This document shows positions 5,668 through 12,721 of a stretch of 12,721 nt of DNA, one piece after another; position 1 is the stretch's first letter; each line of letters begins with the position of its first letter. Source of the stretch: an uncultured Selenomonadales bacterium. GTDB taxonomy: Bacteria > Bacillota > Negativicutes > Selenomonadales > Selenomonadaceae. The translations under genes and the position numbers were made by a program. Below the pieces are notes generated by a model. It ran no database searches, was not told the origin of the DNA, and worked only from the letters and a program-made list of their open reading frames with translations. The DNA lies in assembly GCA_947167555.1 (NCBI GenBank), contig CAMVIO010000035.1, forward strand, positions 1-12,721. Reading direction: 5' to 3'.

Positions 5668-6114
5668 GTGGCGAATGTCGTTGAAAAAACAGTCTGGCAG
5701 ATGGCGGAAAAGCTTTTGGACGGAAGCGGTATTGAGCTTGTCGACGTCGACTATGTGAAGGAAAAGGACTGGTATCTTCGAGTGTTCATCGATAAGCCGG
5801 AAGGCATCGGCATCGAGGACTGCCAGGCGCTCAGCGAGAAGCTGGAGACCGAGCTGGACGCGGAGGACGTCATGCCGGAGCCGTATATATTGGAAGTTTC
5901 CTCGCCGGGGCTTGACCGCGTGCTGAAGAAGCCGCGTGATTTCGAGCGCGAGCGGGGCAAGGAAGTGGACGTTTCCCTCTATGAGCCGCTGGACGGGGAA
6001 AAATTGCTCGTCGGGAAACTGGAAAGTTTCGGAGAGCAGGGATTATCCCTCGAAGGCCGCGACCCGATCCCGAAGGAAAAAATCGCGCAGGTGCGCTTGC
6101 ATATAGATATATGA
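5668..6114 (+). CDS. rimP: Ribosome maturation factor RimP
   Basis: A 30S assembly factor of about 148 aa that helps S12 and neighbouring proteins bind 16S rRNA. The family hallmarks are visible: the N-terminal NVVEKTVWQMAEKLL helix, GIELVDVDYVKEKDWYLRVFID, then DCQALSEKLETELD and the diagnostic YILEVSSPGLDRVLKKPRDFER, ending in an SH3-like part with KIAQVRLHIDI. Start: GTG at 5668 is 7 bases from AGGGGG (5655-5660); the in-frame ATG at 5662 is only 1 base away, though it is 4 bases from GAGG, so it remains possible. The frame is open back to a GTG at 5629 without its own ribosome site. It is the first gene of the operon; nusA follows. Confidence 0.93.
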   Translation: MANVVEKTVWQMAEKLLDGSGIELVDVDYVKEKDWYLRVFIDKPEGIGIEDCQALSEKLETELDAEDVMPEPYILEVSSPGLDRVLKKPRDFERERGKEVDVSLYEPLDGEKLLVGKLESFGEQGLSLEGRDPIPKEKIAQVRLHIDI

Positions 6115-6145
6115 TTATTCGATACGTTATGGGAGGATTTCAATC

Positions 6146-7309
6146 TTGATCAAGAGAAGCAGGGGAAAAGGAAAGAAGAAAGTGCAGGAATTCGATCGCG
6201 CCAAGGAATTCATGATGGCGATCGACGATCTGGCGAAGGAAAAGGGAATTGCGCCGGAAGTTTTGTTCGACGCGATCGAGGCGGCGCTGATTTCCGCCTA
6301 TCGACGGAATTTTGGCTCGGAGCAGAACGCCCATGTGCAGATTGACCGCGAGACGGGCGAGTTCCATGTTTACGCCCATAAGACCGTCGTGAAGGATTTG
6401 ACGGACCCGGTGATGGAAATGGCGTTGTCGGACGCTCAGGCCATCGACCCCGATTACGAAGAAGGGGACGTGCTGGAAATCGAGGTCACGCCGGCAAATT
6501 TCGGGCGGATCGCGGCGCAGACGGCGAAGCAGGTCGTCGTGCAGCGGATTCGCGAGGCGGAGCGCGGCAATATTTACGACGAGTTCTCGGGACGGTCCAG
6601 CGATATCGTGACGGGAACCGTGCAGCGCGTTGAGAACCGTACCGTATTTATCGACCTCGGGCGGACGGAGGCGGTGCTGACTGCGTCGGAGCAGATCGAG
6701 GGTGAGAATTACGTTTACGGGGACCGCGTCAAGGCGTATATCCTCGAAGTCCGTCGCACCTCGAAGGGGCCGCAGGTTTCCGTTTCCCGCACGCATCCGG
6801 GGCTTCTGAAGCGGTTGTTTGAACTGGAAGTGCCGGAGATTTACGACGGGATTGTGGAAATCAAGTCGGTGGCGCGCGAGCCCGGCATGCGCTCGAAAAT
6901 CGCAGTGTACTCGAAGGACGCGGATGTCGATCCGGTCGGATCCTGCGTCGGGCACAAAGGGATGCGCGTGCAGGCGGTTGTGACGGAGCTTCGCAACGAG
7001 AAAATCGACATCGTGAAGTGGAATGAGGACCCCGCGCATTATATCGCGAATGCGCTGAGCCCGGCGAAGGTCGTTTCCGTCGCGGTCAACGAGGGAGAAA
7101 AGGCGTCGAAGGTCGTCGTGCCGGACAACCAGCTTTCCCTCGCTATCGGCAAGGAAGGGCAGAACGCGCGGCTCGCGGCTAAGCTGACGGGTTGGAAGAT
7201 TGATATCAAGAGTGAGTCCCAGGCGGCGGAGGAAGAGCCGGACGAGAGCATGTCCGTCGTCGAGGTCACGGGTGAGGAATCCTTCTCTGTGGAAGGCGAT
7301 GAGGTTTAA
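6146..7309 (+). CDS. nusA: Transcription termination/antitermination protein NusA
   Basis: Binds RNA polymerase and nascent RNA to control pausing, termination and antitermination. Domains: an N-terminal polymerase-binding domain (about residues 23-150; KGIAPEVLFDAIEAALISAY), S1 (about 152-222; VTGTVQRVENRTVFIDLGRTEA), KH1 with GSCVGHKGMRV and KH2 with LAIGKEGQNARLAAKLTGW (about 335-353), then a 30-residue acidic tail. The C-terminal acidic repeats of proteobacterial NusA are absent, as usual in Firmicutes. Start: TTG at 6146 has GGGAGG (6131-6136) 9 bases upstream, giving 387 aa with a basic 20-residue extension. ATGs at 6212 and 6215 match the usual NusA start but have a poorer AAGGA site. 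The stop overlaps rnpM (TAATG). Confidence 0.93.
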   Translation: MIKRSRGKGKKKVQEFDRAKEFMMAIDDLAKEKGIAPEVLFDAIEAALISAYRRNFGSEQNAHVQIDRETGEFHVYAHKTVVKDLTDPVMEMALSDAQAIDPDYEEGDVLEIEVTPANFGRIAAQTAKQVVVQRIREAERGNIYDEFSGRSSDIVTGTVQRVENRTVFIDLGRTEAVLTASEQIEGENYVYGDRVKAYILEVRRTSKGPQVSVSRTHPGLLKRLFELEVPEIYDGIVEIKSVAREPGMRSKIAVYSKDADVDPVGSCVGHKGMRVQAVVTELRNEKIDIVKWNEDPAHYIANALSPAKVVSVAVNEGEKASKVVVPDNQLSLAIGKEGQNARLAAKLTGWKIDIKSESQAAEEEPDESMSVVEVTGEESFSVEGDEV

Positions 7310-7584
7310 TGACGGTCCAGAAAAAAACGCCGGAGCGGCTATGTATCGGCTGCCAGACCGTGCACCCGAAAAAAGAGCTGGTGCGGATCGTGCGAAGCCC
7401 CGAGGGCGTCTTTTCGGTGGATTTCAAGGGAAAGATGCCGGGACGGGGCGCGTATATCTGCCACAAGCCGGAATGCTTTGACGCGGCGGTGAAGCGCCGC
7501 AGGTTCGAGAAAGCGTTCCAAAGGGCTGTCGGCGCGGATGTATTGGAAGCGCTTCGGGCGGAATTGTTCCCGGCGGGGACTTGA
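7309..7584 (+). CDS. rnpM: RNase P modulator RnpM (YlxR, DUF448)
   Basis: A 91-aa basic protein of the YlxR family, between nusA and ylxQ as in most Firmicutes. The family pattern is clear: ERLCIGCQ near the N-terminus, KKELVRIVRSPEG, and GRGAYICHKPECFDAAVKRRRFEKAF. Bacillus YlxR was reported to bind the RNase P RNA and modulate its activity, hence the newer name. The cysteines in CIGC and CHKPEC are arranged like a metal-binding set, but metal use is not established from sequence. ATG 7309 overlaps the nusA stop and is preceded by GAGG. Confidence 0.93.
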   Translation: MTVQKKTPERLCIGCQTVHPKKELVRIVRSPEGVFSVDFKGKMPGRGAYICHKPECFDAAVKRRRFEKAFQRAVGADVLEALRAELFPAGT

Positions 7585-7589
7585 TATAG

Positions 7590-7934
7590 ATGGAAGCAAA
7601 GAAAATAGAAGGCTTGCTTGGCATGGCGCAGCGTGCGGGCAAGACGGCGTCCGGGGAATTCGCGATCCAGAAGGCGATCGCTTCCGGGAAAGTGAGGGCG
7701 CTGATCGTTGCGGAGGACGCTTCCGGGCGTTTCAAGGAAACGATGATGAAAGAAGCTGCGGCGAAAGGCATTCCCGTATATATGCGGCTCACGAAGGACG
7801 CGCTGGGGCAATGCCTCGGCAAGGAGTATCGGGCAGCGGCGGCAATCCTGGACGAAGGATTTGCCAAGGCGCTCGGAGAGAAGCTTCAGCCGACGGCGGG
7901 ATGCGTGGCAAGGATTTCGGAGGTGGGGCAATGA
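7590..7934 (+). CDS. ylxQ: L7Ae-family RNA-binding protein YlxQ
   Basis: A 114-aa protein of the ribosomal L7Ae/L30e superfamily. GLLGMAQRAGKTASGEFAIQ at residues 8-27 is the characteristic RNA-binding N-terminus (the G-A/R-K pattern), followed by KVRALIVAEDAS and GIPVYMRLTKDALGQCLGKEYRAAAAIL. Bacillus relatives bind kink-turn RNA. The precise cellular role is unknown. It starts 5 bases after rnpM and its stop overlaps the infB ATG by 4 bases (ATGA), so translation of infB is probably coupled to it. Confidence 0.9.
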   Translation: MEAKKIEGLLGMAQRAGKTASGEFAIQKAIASGKVRALIVAEDASGRFKETMMKEAAAKGIPVYMRLTKDALGQCLGKEYRAAAAILDEGFAKALGEKLQPTAGCVARISEVGQ

Positions 7935-10705
7935 GAGTCTACGAATTGGCGAAGGAACTCAATACGGATAGCAAGAATATCATGAAAATCCTGACTCAGC
8001 ACGGGCATGAGGTCAAGAATCATTTTGCGAGCGTCGGCGATAAGGAACGGGCGCTCGTGGAGAAAGCTTTAGGAAATAAAGGCGGCGGGGCGGCTCCGGG
8101 AAAGCAGGAACCGAAAGGGAAACCGGAACCGAAGGAAAAGCCCGCGGCAAAGCCGCCCGTACGGGAAACGCAGACGCAAAGGCAGAACCCTCCACAGCAG
8201 CAACAGCGCCCTGGTGTGAGGCCCCCTGCAAAGGCGATGGAGATTACGCCGGGATCGGTGCGGCGCATCGTGCGCGCGGCGGACGTTCGCGCGGCGAAGG
8301 AGGCCGAGGAGCGTGCGGCAGCGGAAGCGAAGGCTTTGGCGGAGCGCGTCGAGGCGCAGGCTCGGGAAGCGGAAGCGCGCCGCGCCGAAGAGGAAAAACG
8401 GCGCGCACAGGAAAGAGTCGAAGCGGCACGCCGCGAGGAAGAAGCTCACGCGCGTCAGCAGCAACAGGAAGCGCAAAAACTCGCGCAGCAACAACACGAA
8501 CGTAACTCCGCGCAGCCAAGCGGAGAGAATCGTCCGACAGGGGAAAGGAACGGACATATGCAGGGTGCCGTCGCGGCCCGTCCGCAGCAGAACACGGGAA
8601 ACAACAACCAAATCCGTCGGAGCAATTTCGGCGGAAATGACGGAAACCGTCATGCTGGCGGAAATGACGGGAATCGTCATGCCGGAAGCGGCGAAGGTGG
8701 AAATCGGCGCGCAGGCGGGAACGAAGGGAACCGTCGGAACCGGGACAACGGCAATTTCGGCGGCGGTAAGCGCGGCGGGAAAAATAACCGCGACGACCGC
8801 AGGAACAGCAACAGCGGGAATTTCAACAACGGCGGCTTCAACCGGAACGAGAACCGTCCGGGGAGGAAGAACCGCAAGAACAAGAACCAGCCTCAACAGC
8901 CGCAGAAGGTGGAGATCGCGCGCCCGACCCATATCAAGATCGGCGAGACCATCGCCGTTCGCGACCTCGCCAGCAAGATGAGCTGCACGGCGGCGGATAT
9001 CATCAAGAAATTGTTCCTGATGGGGTCGGTGGCCACGATCAACCAGGAGATCGATTACGACACGGCGGAGCTGGTCGCCAGCGAGTTCGGCGTGACCGTC
9101 GAGGCGCTGCCGCCGGAGGTTGATTTGACGGAAATCCCCGTCATCGAGGACGATCCGAAGACGCTGGTGCTTCGTCCGCCGGTGGTCACGGTCATGGGCC
9201 ATGTCGACCACGGCAAGACGTCGCTCCTCGACGTCATCCGAAAGAGCTCGGTGGCGCGCGGCGAGGCCGGCGGCATCACCCAGCACATCGGCGCGTATCA
9301 GGTCAACTGCCAGGGCAAGAAGATCGTGTTCCTCGATACGCCGGGCCATGAGGCCTTCACAGCGATGCGCGCGCGCGGCGCGCAGGTCACGGATATCGCG
9401 ATCCTCGTCGTCGCTGCGGACGACGGCGTGATGCCGCAGACCATCGAGGCTATCAACCACGCGAAATCGGCGAACGTGCCGATCATCGTCGCGATCAACA
9501 AGATCGACAAACCGGGCGCGAATCCGGACCACGTCAAGCAGCAGCTTGCCGAGCACGAGCTGGTGTCGGAGGAATGGGGCGGCGACGTCATCATGGTTCC
9601 GGTTTCCGCGAAGAAGGAAATTGGCATCAACGACTTGCTGGAGACGGTTTTGCTCGTCGCCGAGGTGCAGGAACTCAAGGCGAATCCGAATCGTGACGCC
9701 CGGGGCGTCATCATCGAGGCGCAGCTCGACAAAGGACGCGGCCCGGTGGCGACGGTACTGGTGCAGAACGGTACTCTCCGCATCGGCGATTCCATCGTCG
9801 CGGGCACGACCTACGGCAAGGTTCGCGCGATGATCAACGACCGCGGCGAGAGCGTCAAGAAAGCGCCGCCGTCTATGCCTGTTGAAGTCCTCGGCCTTTC
9901 CGACGTGCCGGAGGCCGGCGACGAGTTGGCCGCGCTGGACGAGAAACTCGTCCGTGCCATTGCGGAAAAGCGCATCGAGAAACAGCGCACGGAACTGATG
10001 AAGTCCAAGAAGGTCTCTCTCGACGACTTGTTCCATCAGATCCAGGAAGGCCATATCAAGGACTTGAATATCGTCATCAAGGCGGACGTGCAGGGGTCTG
10101 TCGAAGCGCTTACGGGATCGCTCCTCGCGCTGAACAAGAACGAGGAAGTGCGCGTCAGCATCGTGCATTCCGGCGTCGGCGCGGTCAGCGAGTCCGACGT
10201 CATGCTGGCGGCGGCGTCCAACGCGCTGATTATCGCGTTCAACGTGCGTCCCGACGCCAACGCGCGCAAGGCGGCGGACGTTGAGAAGATCGACATCCGC
10301 ACCTATCAGGTTATTTATGACGCGCTGAACGACGTCAAGGCGGCCATGTCCGGCTTGCTGGCGCCGAAGTACAAAGAAGTCATCAGCGGCAAGGTCGAGA
10401 TCCGTCAGGTCATGAAGTTCTCGAAGGTGCTTGTCGCGGGCTGCTATGTGCTCGAAGGCAAGATCACGAACAATTCGAAGGTCCGCATCATCCGCGACCA
10501 TATCGTCGTGTTCGACGGCGAGCTGGATTCCCTGCGCCGTTTCAAGGACGACGTGAAGGAGGTCGCGGCGGGCTACGAATGCGGCCTGACGCTGAAGGAT
10601 TACCGCGATTTCCGCGAAGGCGATATCCTCGAAGTTTACGAGATGGAAGAAATCGAGACTTCCATCGCCGAGGTCAACGCCGCGGCGGAACAGAAGGAAA
10701 ATTAA
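7931..10705 (+). CDS. infB: Translation initiation factor IF-2
   Basis: A 924-aa GTPase that places initiator tRNA on the 30S subunit and promotes subunit joining. Start ATG 7931 overlaps ylxQ and gives the canonical MRVYELAKELNTDSKNIMKIL domain (residues 1-50). A long linker follows: Lys/Pro-rich, then a charged Ala/Glu/Arg helix (about 107-193), then a Gly/Asn/Arg-rich disordered stretch (about 221-322) with a 9-residue repeat. A second IF2N domain covers about 333-390. GTPase motifs: GHVDHGKT 423-430, DTPGHE 469-474, NKID 523-526, SAK 559-561, all intact. The C-terminal domains end normally. The length is at the upper end for Firmicutes because of the linker. A longer open frame from 7538 merely extends into ylxQ. 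Possible internal start at 8558. Confidence 0.97.
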   Translation: MRVYELAKELNTDSKNIMKILTQHGHEVKNHFASVGDKERALVEKALGNKGGGAAPGKQEPKGKPEPKEKPAAKPPVRETQTQRQNPPQQQQRPGVRPPAKAMEITPGSVRRIVRAADVRAAKEAEERAAAEAKALAERVEAQAREAEARRAEEEKRRAQERVEAARREEEAHARQQQQEAQKLAQQQHERNSAQPSGENRPTGERNGHMQGAVAARPQQNTGNNNQIRRSNFGGNDGNRHAGGNDGNRHAGSGEGGNRRAGGNEGNRRNRDNGNFGGGKRGGKNNRDDRRNSNSGNFNNGGFNRNENRPGRKNRKNKNQPQQPQKVEIARPTHIKIGETIAVRDLASKMSCTAADIIKKLFLMGSVATINQEIDYDTAELVASEFGVTVEALPPEVDLTEIPVIEDDPKTLVLRPPVVTVMGHVDHGKTSLLDVIRKSSVARGEAGGITQHIGAYQVNCQGKKIVFLDTPGHEAFTAMRARGAQVTDIAILVVAADDGVMPQTIEAINHAKSANVPIIVAINKIDKPGANPDHVKQQLAEHELVSEEWGGDVIMVPVSAKKEIGINDLLETVLLVAEVQELKANPNRDARGVIIEAQLDKGRGPVATVLVQNGTLRIGDSIVAGTTYGKVRAMINDRGESVKKAPPSMPVEVLGLSDVPEAGDELAALDEKLVRAIAEKRIEKQRTELMKSKKVSLDDLFHQIQEGHIKDLNIVIKADVQGSVEALTGSLLALNKNEEVRVSIVHSGVGAVSESDVMLAAASNALIIAFNVRPDANARKAADVEKIDIRTYQVIYDALNDVKAAMSGLLAPKYKEVISGKVEIRQVMKFSKVLVAGCYVLEGKITNNSKVRIIRDHIVVFDGELDSLRRFKDDVKEVAAGYECGLTLKDYRDFREGDILEVYEMEEIETSIAEVNAAAEQKEN
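8544..8560 (+). promoter_or_regulatory. Possible internal ribosome site and start within infB
   Basis: AAAGGAA (8544-8550) lies 7-8 bases before an in-frame ATG (8558, codon 210) between the charged helix and the Gly/Asn-rich linker. It would give a 715-aa IF2 lacking the first IF2N domain. Escherichia coli and Bacillus subtilis are known to make short IF2 forms from internal starts; use of this site is inference. Confidence 0.35.
8633..8686 (+). repeat. 27-bp tandem repeat in infB (GNDGNRHAG twice)
   Basis: Two adjoining 27-base units (8633-8659, 8660-8686) match at 23 of 27 bases and encode the same nonapeptide GNDGNRHAG; all four differences are silent. Degenerate units follow (GGNRRAG, GNEGNRR). 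Each unit also holds an ATGACG/CGTCAT inverted repeat that could fold in mRNA. Confidence 0.85.
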
Positions 10706-10711
10706 ACGCTG

Positions 10712-10763
10712 CCCGCGGACGTGTTGCCGTTTTCCGACGGCGGAGCGTTCGCGGGTTTGTTTT
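10712..10763 (+). terminator. Terminator-like hairpin between infB and rbfA
   Basis: Outer stem CCCGCG (10712-10717) with CGCGGG (10750-10755), extended inward to about 11 pairs with two wobbles, and an inner 5-bp hairpin GCCGT/ACGGC (10726-10730 with 10737-10741). TTTGTTTT (10756-10763) follows. The form suits an intrinsic terminator or partial attenuator; it lies 7 bases after the infB stop and inside an operon that must continue. Confidence 0.65.
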
Positions 10764-10781
10764 CAGGAAGGAAGAAAAATC

Positions 10782-11156
10782 ATGGGACAGTTGCGCATGG
10801 AGCGCGTCCAGGAATTGATGAAACAGGAAATCAGCAAGATCATTCTGGAGGATCTCAAGGATCCGCGCGTCGGGTTTGTGACGGTCACGCGAGTTCATGT
10901 GACCAGCGACCTGCGCAGTGCGCGGGTATATGTGAGCCTGATGGGCACTGAGGAGCAGATGGCTGACTCCCTGCGCGGGCTGAACCGTTCCCTGGGATTC
11001 ATCCGCCGTGAGGTCGGGCATCGCGTGCGCCTGCGTTACACGCCGGAGCTCTCGTTGGAGCTTGACGACACGATGGCGTACAGCGCTCATATCCAGGAGC
11101 TCTTGCTGCGCGTGCAGAAGGAAGATGCGGAAAAGAAGGGCGGAGAAACGGAATGA
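10782..11156 (+). CDS. rbfA: 30S ribosome-binding factor RbfA
   Basis: A 124-aa cold-shock-type factor for late 30S maturation, with a single KH-type fold. Seen: MERVQELMKQEISKIILEDLKDPRVGFVTVTRV with the family's conserved DPR-x-GF-x-TVT core, SDLRSARVYVSLMG, then LNRSLGFIRREVGHRVRLRYTPELSLELDD, and a charged tail. AGGAAGGAAG stands before the ATG. Only 18 bases separate it from the T run of the infB hairpin, so its transcription depends on readthrough of that hairpin unless a promoter is hidden there; I see none. The stop overlaps nrnA by 4 bases (ATGA). Confidence 0.95.
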   Translation: MGQLRMERVQELMKQEISKIILEDLKDPRVGFVTVTRVHVTSDLRSARVYVSLMGTEEQMADSLRGLNRSLGFIRREVGHRVRLRYTPELSLELDDTMAYSAHIQELLLRVQKEDAEKKGGETE

Positions 11157-12094
11157 ACATCACTATGAAGGAAGCCGCCGAAAAATTGATGGCGGCGAAA
11201 AAACTGCTGATCACGGCGCACGTCAATCCCGACGGCGACGCTGTCGGCTCGACGCTGGCCCTTGCGGCGTTCTTGCGCAGTAAAGGGAAAATGGCGACGG
11301 TCATGATCGACGACAAGCTGCCGAAAAATCTTTCGTTCCTTCCGGGCTATGACAGGATCGTGCGCCCGGAGGAAGGGAAAAAGGCCGACGCCGAGCTCCT
11401 CGTAATTCTCGACACGAGCCTCGATCGTATCGGCGAAGTCGCGAAAGCGGCGGAAGGGCTGCCGGTGCTGAACATCGACCATCATATCTCCAACGACGGG
11501 AAAGCCGATTTCCTCTACAATGACAACCGCGCGGCGGCGGCGGAAATGATTTTTGAGATCATCGACCATCTGGGCGGGGATTTCCCGCCGGAGGTCGCGA
11601 CGCCGCTTTATACGGGATTGGCGACGGACACGGGGTTCTTCAAGTTCTCGAATACGCGGCCGGACACTCTGCGCGCGGCGGCGCGTCTGCTCGAAGCGGG
11701 TGTGCGGCCGGAGCAGGTGTCCGAGTCGCTGGAGGAAAAGCCGGAATCCATCGTGCGCGGGCAGGCGGCGGCGCTTCAGACTATGGAGCTTTCCTACGGC
11801 GGGCGCGTGGCGGGGCTTTACCTCGACAGGGAACTGGCCACGTCCTTGGAAACGACAGAAGGTTTTATCGACTTCGTGCGCGTAATCGAGGGCGTCGAGA
11901 TTGCGGTGCTGATCAAGTGCATGGACGAGAATTTCTGCCGCGTCAGTGTCCGCTCGAAGGGGCTTGACGTCAGCAAGGTCGCGATGAAATTCGGCGGCGG
12001 CGGGCACATTCGCGCCGCGGGCTTCCCGGTCAAGAAGCCGCTGGCCGAGGCGAAGAAAGATGTGTTGGAAGCGCTGGGCGAAGTGCTGAAGTAA
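11153..12094 (+). CDS. nrnA: DHH/DHHA1 phosphoesterase, NrnA-type nanoRNase / pAp phosphatase
   Basis: A 313-aa bifunctional-type enzyme: family members degrade short oligoribonucleotides and/or remove the 3' phosphate from pAp, and some hydrolyse c-di-AMP-derived pApA. The manganese-binding motifs are complete: HVNPDGDAVGS (23-33), LDTS with D87, DHH at 109-111, and ATDTG with D159. The C-terminal DHHA1 domain has GGGGHIRAAGF (281-291), the substrate-binding motif. Length matches NrnA (about 310-325 aa). It lies between rbfA (4-base overlap) and truB (13-base gap), the common Firmicutes position. The precise substrate is not decided by sequence. Confidence 0.92.
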   Translation: MNITMKEAAEKLMAAKKLLITAHVNPDGDAVGSTLALAAFLRSKGKMATVMIDDKLPKNLSFLPGYDRIVRPEEGKKADAELLVILDTSLDRIGEVAKAAEGLPVLNIDHHISNDGKADFLYNDNRAAAAEMIFEIIDHLGGDFPPEVATPLYTGLATDTGFFKFSNTRPDTLRAAARLLEAGVRPEQVSESLEEKPESIVRGQAAALQTMELSYGGRVAGLYLDRELATSLETTEGFIDFVRVIEGVEIAVLIKCMDENFCRVSVRSKGLDVSKVAMKFGGGGHIRAAGFPVKKPLAEAKKDVLEALGEVLK

Positions 12095-12107
12095 AGGTGG
12101 CGCATTT

Positions 12108-12721
12108 ATGCGTGACGGATTCATAAACTTTCTCAAGCCTCCCGGCATGAGTTCCCATGACGCGGTGAGTCATGTACGGCGCGTGCTCGGGCTTAAAAAA
12201 GCGGGGCACGCGGGCACGCTGGATCCCGGCGCGGCGGGCGTGCTGCCGATTGCCGTCGGGCGCGCGACAAGGCTTCTCGAATACGTCGGCGGTACGCGGA
12301 AATCGTATCGCGCGGAGCTGCGCTTCGGCGTCGAGACTGACAGCGGCGACGACCTCGGCGAAATTATGGAGCATAGAGACGCACCGATGCCGGACGGAGG
12401 AAATCTTGCCCGCGCCGTGCAGTCGTTGACCGGGGAAATCTCTCAGACGCCGCCGGTCTATTCCGCCGTCAAGATCGGCGGGCGGCGCGCCTGCGACCTC
12501 GCGCGGCAAAACGCCGAGGTCGAGATCCCGTCGCGGCACGTGACGATTTATCGTCTTGAGATCCTGATGCAGAACGAAAAGGAAAAAACACTTCTGCTCG
12601 ATGTGGACTGCTCAAAGGGCACTTATATCCGCTCGATTTGCCGCGACCTCGGCCGGGCGGCCGGTGTGCCCGCGACGATGTCGTTCCTGGTGCGGACCTG
12701 CGTCGGGGATTTTTCGCTGGA
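12108..12721 (+). CDS. truB: tRNA pseudouridine(55) synthase TruB (3' end outside the window)
   Basis: Converts U55 of the tRNA T loop to pseudouridine. The first 204 codons are present and open to the window's end. The catalytic motif GHAGTLDPGAAGVLPIAVG carries the nucleophile D39; RATRLLEYVGGTRKSYRAEL, TPPVYSAVKIGGRRACDLAR and SKGTYIRSICRDLG are further family blocks. AAAGGTGG (12093-12100) is 7 bases before the ATG. Family members are about 290-310 aa, so roughly a third, including the C-terminal part, is missing because of the window edge. The usual downstream neighbour would be ribF or rpsO; this cannot be seen. Confidence 0.95.
   Translation, partial: MRDGFINFLKPPGMSSHDAVSHVRRVLGLKKAGHAGTLDPGAAGVLPIAVGRATRLLEYVGGTRKSYRAELRFGVETDSGDDLGEIMEHRDAPMPDGGNLARAVQSLTGEISQTPPVYSAVKIGGRRACDLARQNAEVEIPSRHVTIYRLEILMQNEKEKTLLLDVDCSKGTYIRSICRDLGRAAGVPATMSFLVRTCVGDFSL

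Noticed and set aside
7538..7930. Upstream extension of infB giving 1055 codons
   Set aside because: The canonical IF2 N-terminus MRVYELAKEL starts at 7931 in an ATGA overlap; the extension only crosses rnpM and ylxQ out of frame.
8069..10501. Minus-strand open frame of 810 codons opposite infB
   Set aside because: Low-complexity Arg/Asp/His/Leu-rich translation, no ribosome site or family motif. GC-biased third positions of infB remove stops on the other strand.

Overview
The window is a chromosomal stretch of a fairly GC-rich Bacillota (Firmicutes). The gene order rimP-nusA-rnpM(ylxR)-ylxQ-infB-rbfA-nrnA-truB is the usual Firmicutes order. The GC level, the frequent TCG codons with a matching tRNA-Ser(CGA), and the long Asn/Gly/Arg-rich IF2 linker would fit a Negativicutes such as a Selenomonas relative. 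That placement is inference; no rRNA or marker comparison was possible. No mobile element, CRISPR array or phage gene is visible.

Layout. (1) 1-3339: four tightly packed liv genes, two permeases (livH, livM) and two ATPases (livG, livF), of a branched-chain amino-acid (HAAT family) ABC importer. The substrate-binding protein gene is not in the window and may lie upstream. (2) 3472-4122: a two-CBS plus ACT (AcuB-like) regulatory protein. (3) 4145-4623: tRNA-Ser(CGA) on the plus strand and tRNA-Arg(ACG) on the minus strand, facing each other, each with a good promoter and terminator. (4) 4624-5397: an unrecognised 86-aa protein on the minus strand, divergent from a small membrane-anchored LysM protein. 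The LysM gene has a strong promoter followed by three GAAC motifs at exact 15-bp intervals, the first resembling a Gram-positive LexA box. (5) 5426-5565: two diverged 58-bp copies of a palindromic element, each carrying a TTGACA -35 inside the palindrome. The second forms a near-consensus promoter for the translation operon. (6) 5595-12721: a leader hairpin, then rimP, nusA, rnpM, ylxQ, infB, a terminator-like hairpin, rbfA, nrnA and truB (truB runs off the end).

The genes in (6) couple transcription elongation/antitermination (NusA), 30S maturation (RimP, RbfA), initiation (IF2), RNA turnover (NrnA) and tRNA modification (TruB). Most junctions are overlaps or gaps of a few bases, so translational coupling is likely. 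The coding content is ordinary. The unusual signals are in the control regions: the promoter-bearing palindrome pair, the phased GAAC array before the LysM gene, the tRNA-Ser promoter nested in a terminator hairpin, and a possible internal start plus a protein-level repeat in infB.
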